31,100 nucleotides of DNA from Smittium mucronatum (Eukaryota > Kickxellomycota > Harpellomycetes > Harpellales > Legeriomycetaceae): assembly GCA_001953115.1 (NCBI GenBank), contig LSSL01003020.1, positions 1 through 31,100 of the forward strand, given 5' to 3'. A model generated the notes under the pieces. The model was not told the DNA's origin and searched no databases. It worked only from the letters and a program-made list of their open reading frames with translations. The translations under genes were made by a program, and so were the position numbers. Below, piece after piece: positions 22,401 to 31,100 of the stretch (position 1 is the stretch's first letter; each line of letters begins with the position of its first letter).

Positions 22401-24424
22401 AAGATCAGTCCCATAAGATAACTAATTTCTAAATAATTCTTTGGTTCTCAGACATCACATTCAAATCCTCTTATTTATGAATTTTCCTATTAGCTTTGGG
22501 AATCTGCTTCTCTAGGATCGAATATGAGTTCAGTTTTGGATTCTCTAATTAACTCGAATCATCAAATTTCGTCCGACCGCTATTTGAAAAACCCCTCAAA
22601 ATCTTTAGCTAAGCTAAACATTTCTGTGTGGAGTTCCAGCAGCACCTCACTTGCTATGCGATGGTTTTGGTGGCAGTTGGATAATAGACTTGATCAATTT
22701 AACGAACTAGACAAATTTACTGGCGTTGCTAGATTTATATGTGGCGGAACCGAACTCAATTTCTGCGAAGGGGATTCCATAAATTCAAATCTAAAATCTC
22801 TTCAATTCGAGCCTGATGCGCACATATTATTTTTGGAATCCCCTCAATCTGATGATATGAAATACTGGTAATTATTTTTTCTTCATCTAATTTATTTTTT
22901 TGTTTACTTAAATTTTTAATTTTTTTTTTAGGGGCGAATTTAATTTAATGCTAGAAAAAATTTCTGTATTTTCAGAGTCTCATCTAAGTAATAATTCCAT
23001 TAAAGACCATCCAATCCAGTCCCCTCTGCTGTTAATTTTCATATGGCCATCCGATAATCCCTTGAATTCAAAGGATCAGCAGAGCATAGAAGACAAGGTT
23101 TTTTTTTTTAGTTTTGATTTTTTCTACACTTTTTTATTGAATCATCTTTATATGATTTAGATATATAGATTTGGACTCTCGATTAGACTACAAAATAATA
23201 TCTTCTCTTCTGTAAAAGTTGAAGTGTTAAATTTGGAGTACTTGCCATCTTCCCAGATAATTTTGTCTTTTAACTGGTTACTGTCTATGCTGACAGCAAA
23301 ACTTTCTAAGGAGCAAATAGAATCAAATAGTAAGTTTTTAGAATCTCTGCAGCCTTTTTTCATATATTTACCTATGTATCTTACTATTTTAGAGGCCATA
23401 GACATAATCCAAAAAATTTATATTGAATCTCTGGAACGGATCCCAACTCTAATACCCAACATCACTTGTAGGTTTTTTTTTATGAAAATTCACTGATAAC
23501 ATGTTATATTAATTTTCTCACTTGTATATGTTCTCTGGTAACTATTAGATAAAAATAACGATATGGCGGAGTTTGCTCACTACGAATTGATTAATTTGAT
23601 TTCTGATGTTATAAATTACACATTTTCTTCTGGAAGCGGCTTTATGAAATTAATGGGCAATGGTTTGAATAAAGGGTCTTCATTAACTTTGCCAAAGATT
23701 CAGTATCAAAATGCCAATAAATCCATTTATAATTTATTAGCTGATTACTGTACCAACTCTGATGTTCAAAATTTTGTAAAACCGATTATGGGTTATGACC
23801 CACCTTTATTAAAGAGCATGGAGAATGAGTTTGGAGATTTGGTACAGTTTCCTGTATCTTTTATATCATTGGCTCTATATATTATTATGAAAGCTGTTAA
23901 GAAAACAAAGCATTTTCTTGAACAAGATGATAAAATTTCACTGAAACTTTTTTTAGTTGAGAAAATTTCATCTAGAAATGCTTTATACAACTTCGAACAG
24001 AATTCTAAAATATGTATTCCTGAAAAAAGGATAAAAACTAAAGAATGTTTAAAAAGCGGTATTAACACTTCAATCGATTTTGGGGTTTCAAAAACTCCCT
24101 CCAAGAGACCTTTTCCATTGAACTTCAATGTTTCGAATTCAAATATAGATAAATCTATATCCGATAATCATGAGACTGTCGTTAAAAAAAATAAAAAGCA
24201 TTCATCTATAATCATGGACCCTCAGACAGATGTTGCTAAAGAAAGCGAGTTATCTGAAAACCTGTTAGTGCTATTTTTTTCATTTTCATATTTTTACCCA
24301 AATTATCTTACATATTAAATTGTATCATTTAATATTTTATAGGAAAACTCAAAAGAAATCTAGGCGAGAATCACAATTTGAAGCTTTATTTAAAACTTTA
24401 GACAGAGTTTCGTCATTATTATAA
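19443..24424 (+). CDS. SAC3: SAC3/GANP-family mRNA export scaffold protein (11 exons)
   Basis: Sac3 is the scaffold of the TREX-2 complex, which links transcription to mRNA export at the nuclear pore. Exons are 19443-19517, 19586-19765, 19830-19943, 20030-20270, 20345-20899, 20981-22383, 22494-22867, 22932-23097, 23161-23467, 23549-24263 and 24343-24424. All ten introns are GT-AG, and the joined frame is open for 1403 codons. The start is the first ATG after an in-frame TAA at 19422. Residues ~58-75 carry the family signature VGTCLKMCPDFEAEERE, and the conserved SAC3/GANP helical domain runs to ~385 (SIKVFERIARYHILAVHML, MRSYHLLAHM). A basic KPKRRR at ~393 could be a nuclear signal. Residues ~400-665 are a Ser/Asn/Lys-rich linker. 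Residues ~670-780 resemble the Sac3 CID segment that binds Cdc31/centrin and Sus1, with FRSILSRTIFNKW. The rest is GANP-like in length but weakly conserved. Size is near that of yeast Sac3. Splice sites are my own reading; intron 8 could use an earlier AG, but that breaks the frame or adds poor sequence. Confidence 0.88.
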
Positions 24425-25196
24425 ATTGATTTTCCTCGGCGTTCAATATTTAATTTATAACTTGGTGACTAGATCCAACATTTCCATTACAATTAATAAT
24501 TTTTAATTATATTTTCTTTCAAACACATGATTTCTCAAGACCTAATTAAGGTCTATTGGTAAGGATGACATTTGGGGATTTTGAATCCGACTTGCTATAT
24601 CTGTGGAAAATAGAATATTATATAAAATTATAAATAAATAATAACATAAAACTTTTTTTTTTAATTTGGAATTTGTAAAAAAATCATCCAAATTTTTGAT
24701 TCTTCTACGTCCAATATCACAATAAATTTTAATTTGGAGCGCTAATTCGTTTTTTCATTCTATTCACTCCTCTTAAACAAAGAAGGTGTGGATTAATGCT
24801 CTGAATTTCTACTAGACATCATTCCACTTCATCATCTTTATGTATCATTTATGAAAAATTCAAAAAAATAATCACAATATGTAATCTTTGTTCAACTGCG
24901 CATAGAAATTTCCCTTAAGCTTTTACTAATTAAGTTTGTTTAAAGAATACTAATTAAATTTTTATTGGATGTTGTAAATCCGCCTATTAAGACTGGGGTA
25001 TTCTAGTGCATACTCAAACCATCTAAGAAAACCACCAGAGAAGAAAGATATTAGATCATTGAAGCAAAGTCACTTAGGAAAATTTCACCAAACTTCTAAC
25101 TTTTTTTAAAAAAAAATTTATTTTTGCTTTAATTTATTTTCGTTGAAGTTTAAAAAAATTACGGGTAATTATTGAATGTATATTTTTGTTTCTGGT
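24425..25196. other. Downstream non-coding region of the SAC3-like gene
   Basis: No gene is seen. It begins with the 3' untranslated part of the SAC3-like transcript. A short palindrome, AGACCT-AATTA-AGGTCT (about 24539-24555), lies about 120 bases past the stop codon. Its role, if any, is unknown. Confidence 0.5.
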
Positions 25197-25844
25197 GATA
25201 TCTTTGTTTTTTTTTTTTTTACGGAATTTATTGCAAGATAACGTCATTAAAAACTATATTAAAAAAATATGAAAAAAAGAAAAAGACTTATAGGAAAGAC
25301 TTTTATTCTAACTACAGTAAGCTCCTCTGCTGGAATACCGACTGCGTACCTACAGGAAAAGGGTGCAATCTACCAAACGAAAGACCCCCCCCCCTGGTAT
25401 TTCTTCAAGTAGGTGTATGACTGAGATTGCTTGCTGTCAAGAATTAAGCTCTTTGTCAATGAAAAATAGTTCATTTAAGTTGATGAGCTCCTAGTCAAAG
25501 CCTACTTCTAACAGGGTTAGTAAAATTAGGATCCTTGCAAAACGTGGGTTTGATCGACATGGCTTTCCTACAAATAGCTGTTAGATGCTGAGATCCGTCT
25601 GACCGTCGAACGCTGGACTTGTGCACTAGACTATGTCTCAGCTGAGCTAAACAATCGGTTCCTCCTGTTTCGAGATGGTCCTCCTCTGGAATAGCTGTCC
25701 TCCGAATCGCTGTGCATTGTCTCCACTACCCCAAACCAAGAATAGTACAACGCTGTGCGAGATTTTAGTTTAGTATACTTCGAAAAGTACACTATTAAGC
25801 CCCTATTCATGACAAGGTATTTCTCTCTTAGAGGATATCTTTGT
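25197..25844 (-). mobile_element. Poly(A)-tailed short retroposon, copy C, with 11-bp target duplication
   Basis: This is a complete minus-strand copy. The body runs about 25221-25833, and the A-tail is read as 13 T at 25208-25220. The exact duplication gatatctttgt is at 25197-25207, beside the tail, and at 25834-25844, beside the 5' end. Poly(A) plus a target duplication of this length is the signature of insertion by LINE-type target-primed reverse transcription. The body is collinear with copies B and D. The A-box-like TAGCTCAGCTGAGA (complement of 25636-25649) is the best tRNA-like match among the copies. The homopolymer that is 7 C in copies B and D is expanded here to 10. Confidence 0.88.
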
Positions 25845-25964
25845 ATTTGAAATTAATATTAGGTCAGGAATAAAATTTTAAAATGAAAAGAATTGGTATA
25901 AAATATGACCTCTAAACAAAAAAAAAGATGAGGGGGGGGGATGGCAAAGGGTAAATTAAAAGTT

Positions 25965-26640
25965 AAATAAAATCGAATCAAATTTGATTGAAAAAAAAAA
26001 ATTAGTAAATTTGAATCGTATTTTGTTTGTTTAATCCAAAATTCTGCCTATGTGTTGAATTGAGTAAAAAAAATCAATTTGACACTCAATGTTGAATTTT
26101 AAATCAGATTAAATCAAAAAATATTTGGAACTTGGTAGAAAAAAATGTAATTCATATTATTTACGATTTAAAAACCAAAATTTCGTCTTTAGCCTCACAA
26201 AAGTGGAAATATTAACTTCTCTAAGTTTATTCTTGAAATATAAATTAAATAATCTATATTATTATAAAATTTGGGCAATCAATTGATCCTCAAAACCCTA
26301 TAAATATCAATAAATTTCGAACCTTTCTGTTTTTTTTAAATTGAATTCAAGGCCTGTCTGAGAGTCAAAATGAAAAAAATTCCTAGAGTATAAATTCATC
26401 TGATAAATTGAGAATTTAATTTTTTTAAAAATTGTAATTATTTTTAGATTGAAACTGGATATTTTTTTTATCAATTCTTTCTTAATCTGATTTAAAATTT
26501 ACCAATGTGTGTTTAAATTGATTTTTTATTCTTAGCTTACACGCTAATTAACCTTTGGTTTTTATAAAAATAATCCGATCCGAATTAGCCTAATTTGATT
26601 TTTATTCGATCAAATTAGATTCGAATTAAAAATTTAGCCT
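25965..26640. repeat. Second foldback: ~0.2-kb inverted arms
   Basis: The left arm (about 25965-26170) pairs imperfectly with the right arm (about 26420-26640). There is a 17-base exact block (26095-26111 with 26483-26499), and matching aaaatcaattt and attcgaat-type blocks lie further out in the same order. Its sequence is unlike the foldback at 4502-5673. No coding capacity is visible. It is likely an old MITE or foldback element. Confidence 0.6.
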
Positions 26641-26670
26641 TAAATAAATTTAACTGAAATATTATATTGA

Positions 26671-29600
26671 TTTTTTCTAGTATGAATTTTATAATATATT
26701 GTCTATCTTTACAAGCCACCATAATTTTTTATCATTTATTCGACAAAAGCTGCATAATAATTTTTTAAATAACCAAATTAAGATAGTAGGAAGTATATTT
26801 TATTGGCTTTAATTGAAAAATATAAAGACTATAAATCCAGAAAAGGAAATTAAAATTAAAATTTAAAAAAATTCTGGATTAAAGATAAAAATCTAATACT
26901 CTTTGAAATCTTGGAATTACTAATTTCCAATTATTACCGATTTTTCAGAATATAATAATACAATCTAAATAAAAAAAGGAAAAAAATTATAAAAATTATA
27001 AAAAGAAAAAATTATTAAGTTTAATTAAAATTTATGTAAAACACAGGTATAATGGATTCTATATAAACTTGTCATATTGTACAGATAAAAATTATTTAAC
27101 ATTTTTTAAGTTAAAAATGGGTATCATTACATTTTTTTAAACAAATAAAAATTTAAATAAATAGGTAATATATCCCAAATATAACTCGAATTTTTTTTTA
27201 AAATAAATTGAACAAAATATATATTAATTACATTTGTTATAATTTTTTTACTGCATCTTTTCTCGACCAAATTCGAAAAAAGTGCATATAATTTTAAAAA
27301 AAGTAAAATCTAACTAGTAGATGTGAGTCCAATTAAAACGATGGTTTTAAATTAGTACTTGAAAACTCCAAAAAATTACGAATAAACTAATTTTTAATTG
27401 GGAAAAAGTAAATAAAATTAATAGAATTTTATCAATAAGAATTTAAAACAACTAATTAATCAAATAATACCCAAAACTCTGCATTACACAAGTTTATTTG
27501 CTTAGTTTAAAATATGAGGGATTCTATTAAGGAAAATATTGCTGTGGATATCACACTTATAATGAATTTTTAGTCTAATTTCGGATAAAAGTTTCCCAAA
27601 TTTTGAAATAAGATATATTTAGAATCCAATTTGAATTTCAAATAACACGGATGGATTTAATGAGGTTCTAGAATAAATATTGGTATCAAATCCACCAACT
27701 ATGTGCAAAATATGTTAAATATGCAATGAAATTATTTAATAACCTCTGCTTTATATAATTAATGCATATTTTGAATAAATTATAATCATAATATATTTAA
27801 GTATTAATGAAAACAATGAAGCTCTTTGTTCAAGTGCTTATTTTTTTTTCTAACTTGATTTTTTAGTTAAACATGGGCAATATAGAAATTTGGGGCTCAT
27901 ATTACGCCAATTTTTGATTTTATTCTCAGTAAAACTATAGCAATGGTTATAATAATTTTTTGTGGATATTTAATTAAAAAACGCTTTTATATTATAATTA
28001 AAAATGGGTGGTTAATGGAAACCGGTGGTATTTAAAAAAAATTTACATTATATTTTAATTGAATTCTCTCTAGAAAAAATTAGTATTCAAAATAAACTTA
28101 GTGAAAATTTATTTGAGTTTATAATCCCCGGTTTTATAACTATATATATTTGTATTCAAAGAATTTTCATAGATAATTTGTTCATTATTCATCTTTAAAT
28201 TTAGAAAAATTAAACTTGAAAAAAAATAGAGTTAAATTCTGACAGGTTTCTTTTTTTTAAAAATCTTATATACTTAATTACTTAATTTTTTGGATAATAT
28301 AAATTGAAAATAAAATAAAATTACACCAAATAAATTATATTTATATTAAAAAAATTAAAATTATTAAAATTAAAATAAAAATTTTTAAATTTATAAATTT
28401 TTAAGCTTTATTAAAAATATATATTAGAAGATTCTTCATTTTTTCGAACTTACTAAAAAAAATTCTTTTCACTCTTCTTATTCGTTTATTCTCATTTATT
28501 TAATGGTATTTAAATTGATAATTGATATAAATTAAATTCAATCGTTGAAATTTTTTTTAGATTTTGAATCATTTAAATACTAAATTTTAAATGATAAACG
28601 CTTTATCGATTAAATTGAATTGACATTTATAATTTTAATTCTGCAATTTTCGTTAGGGAAATATAAAATTGCTTGCAAAATTATTTGACTGGAATAAAAT
28701 AAAAATTTATGTATGAACCCAAACTCTTGGAAGAGCCTGATAAAAAAATCCCAAAAATCAAAAGTATCTATTAGATTAGAAATTAGAAATATTTATATTT
28801 AAATATTTTATTAAAATATTTAGTAATATTATCTGATTTATTTACCTGATAATTTTTTTAACGATAAATATTTCATATAATTAAACTTTGCTATTTTATT
28901 TACTAAAGAAAAAAGTGAAAAAAAATTGATAATGAGATTTTTTTTTAAATCTTTTTCAAGAACAAATTGTTATTTTTGCTATTTCTTATCTGATTTTTGC
29001 TTTTTTGAATTTCAAACCAATCGAAATAAAATAATTTGGATAATTATCAGAATATATACCGATTAGAAACCCCTTTTATTAAAAATTTTTTAGTCATAAA
29101 TTTTAATTTTATTTGTCTCTTTGTATTTCTTTTTTTTTATGATTCAGTTTTATTCAGAAAATAATTATTTTTGAAAAATTTTAGCATGTAAAAGTGGATT
29201 TTTTTCAAGTCAAAGGGTTTGAGGTATTGTATACAGGGATATTCTGTTGGTTAACTAACCTAACATTTTATTTTGATGTATTAAAACCAAAAAAAATTGG
29301 CTAAATAACTATTTTCCCCATTTATTGACGTCTCTAAAGTCTTTTATAGTAATAATTTTCAATTTTGTGATTAATATTGGAAATATTAACTTATATTTTA
29401 ATAATCTTGCTTGACAGGGAATCTTTTTTTATTTCTCTGTTGAATTTTCACATTGCATTCGAACACAATATTTCTAAATTTATGTATGTGTATTTTTTAT
29501 ATTTTAATTTTCATAATACTTTTATCATGTCTTATTATGATTATGATTATGATAAGTTATGAGCTATTATAAAAAAAAATTTAAAAAATCAATGAGATGA

Positions 29601-30555
29601 ACTTAATTGAATTTAATAGCTAAAATAAATATGTAATATAAATTTAAACTTATTACAAAGAATTATTTATACCAAATCTCTAAATAAATGTATAAAGGTC
29701 TTATCAAAGACAAATATATTTTAAAATATTTAGTATTTTATAAAAAACGCAAAAAAAAAGATCATTATTGTTTCTCTTTTTTGTTTAAATATAGAAAAAA
29801 TAATTATAAGATATGATTATATATTTAAATTTTTTTTTAAAATTTCCAGATTTTTTATAAATAAAAATAATCAATTATAAACGGGATATTATTGATCAAG
29901 AGTTTATTTTATAGTGTACACTTTTGCAGAGAAAATTCCGAAATATTATTTTTTACGCAATAAAAATGAAAATCAATGATAAACAAGAAAATAAGTTGAA
30001 CTAAAATCTATAAAAATTACTAATTAGCATATAGAAAAATTAAAAGGCCTTTTTTTTTGTTCAATAGAACTGAATAAATTTAATTTTTCAGATTCATTGA
30101 ATAAGTTTGATATTTGGTTTAACCAGTAAAAGTGATATGGAGCAAAATGCCTTTTAATTAAAAACTCTCTCAAATGAAAAATCTCACATAGTTTTTTTTT
30201 GGAAATTATTTCATAATACAACCAATTTAAATGAAAAAATAATTTTTATTCTTCCAATAGAACTATTTTATAAAAACAATATTTTAATCTGCTACTAAAA
30301 AAAAATGCAATGTTTTTAAGAAAAAATAAGCGAAAAATTTACCCTGTTAAAGAATAATGTAAGCAAAGCAATTTTTTTTATATAAATTCGAAAATAAATA
30401 AATTAGCCATTATAAGTTTTTTTCTTAATGAAATTAAGTGATTTTGCGTTTAAAAATATCATCATTTTAGATTTAAATTTGTATTTATCATTTAAATAAT
30501 ATTTGTTTTTTTTTTAAAACACGAATTAAAATATTCTGATCGTCATTTAACTCAC
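26671..30555. other. AT-rich non-coding stretch, nothing recognised
   Basis: Only short frames exist. The one at 29377-29562 is a hydrophobic read-through ending in a (gattat)n microsatellite (about 29533-29555). The minus-strand one at 30221-30024 has no family resemblance. No RNA gene or element end was found. Confidence 0.55.
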
Positions 30556-31100
30556 TTTTTTTTTTTTTGTATCACGGAATTTTATTGTAAGATAACGTCA
30601 TTAAAAACTATACTAAAAAAATTTGAAAAAAAGAAAAAGACTATTATCCTAACTACAATAAGCTCCTCTGCCGGACTACCGGCTGCGTAACTACGGGAAA
30701 AGGGTTCAATCTACCAACCGAAAGACCCCCCCTGGCATTGCTTCAAGTAGGCTGGATGACTGAGGTTACGTGCAGTCATGAATTAAGCTCTTTGTCAATG
30801 AAAAACAGTTCATTGAAGCTATTGAGCTCCTAGTCAGAGCCTACTTCTAACAGGATTAATAAAATTAGGCTCCTACCCAAACGTGGGTTTGATCGACATG
30901 GCTTTCCTACAAATAGCTGTTAGACGCTGAGATCCGTCTGACTGTCGAACGCTGGACTTGTGCACTAAACCATGTCCCAGCTGTGCTAAACGATCGGTTC
31001 CTCCTGTTTCTAGATGGTCCTCCTCTGGAATCGCTGTCCTCCGAATCGCTGTGCGCTATCTCCACTACCCCCAACCAAGAATAGTGCAACGCTGTGCGCT
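30556..31100 (-). mobile_element. Poly(A)-tailed short retroposon, copy D (cut by window end)
   Basis: This minus-strand copy has its tail at 30556-30568 (13 T on the plus strand) and its body from 30569 to the window edge. By comparison with copy B about 80-90 bases of the 5' end lie outside. It is very close to copy B throughout. A 60-codon frame (31089-30907) shares YSWLG, HSDSEDS and RGGPSRN with copy B but is cut short or shifted elsewhere, so coding is doubtful. The second duplication cannot be seen. Confidence 0.82.

Noticed and set aside
23793..24128. 111-codon minus-strand frame
   Set aside because: It is antisense to exon 10 of the SAC3-like gene and has no recognisable domain.
29377..29562. 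61-codon hydrophobic frame ending in YDYDYDKL
   Set aside because: The end is a gattat microsatellite and the rest is AT-rich hydrophobic read-through.
30024..30221. 65-codon minus-strand frame
   Set aside because: No homology by eye, isolated, and of a length expected by chance.
1..31100. tRNA genes, rRNA and CRISPR arrays
   Set aside because: No cloverleaf with matching acceptor stems, no rRNA core sequence, and no regularly spaced identical repeats with unique spacers were seen. The only A/B-box matches are within the retroposons.

Overview
The window looks like nuclear DNA of a very AT-rich, gene-poor eukaryote. I find one clearly intact protein gene, with ten short GT-AG introns of 63 to 110 bases. 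There are no bacterial-style operons. The retroelement and transposon remnants are of eukaryotic kinds. The compact introns and the mix of a Tc1/mariner-like element, a DIRS-like element and short poly(A) retroposons would fit an early-diverging, zygomycete-like fungus. That placement is inference, and no single marker here proves the lineage.

Layout from left to right. Positions 53-1951 hold a decayed Tc1/mariner/IS630-type element: TA at both outer edges, inverted-repeat arms made of 21-base tandem units, and a broken minus-strand transposase. From about 2.0 to 11.0 kb the DNA is AT-rich and non-coding. It contains a purine-rich tract (about 2195-2350) and a large foldback of two roughly 0.3-kb inverted arms (4502-4805 and 5371-5673). 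At 10974-11597 lies the first of four copies of a ~620-base poly(A)-tailed retroposon. The others are at about 13114-13750, 25208-25833 and 30556-31100 (cut by the window end), all inverted relative to the first. Positions 13799-13968 hold the end of a second Tc1/mariner-like element, with the same terminal octamer but a different iteron. Positions 14221-18177 hold a badly decayed DIRS-like retrotransposon with gag-like, reverse transcriptase/RNase H and tyrosine recombinase remnants in that order.

The only gene I judge functional is a SAC3/GANP-family mRNA-export scaffold at 19443-24424 (11 exons, 1403 residues, open throughout). Downstream come a retroposon copy with an exact 11-base target-site duplication (25197-25207 and 25834-25844), a second foldback (about 25965-26640), 4 kb of AT-rich DNA with nothing recognisable, and the fourth retroposon copy.

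Nothing here forms a multi-gene system. The points most worth a second look are the family of poly(A) retroposons, whose possible Pol III boxes sit far from the 5' end, and the shared 'terminal octamer plus 20-21-base iterons' design of two otherwise different Tc1/mariner-like ends.
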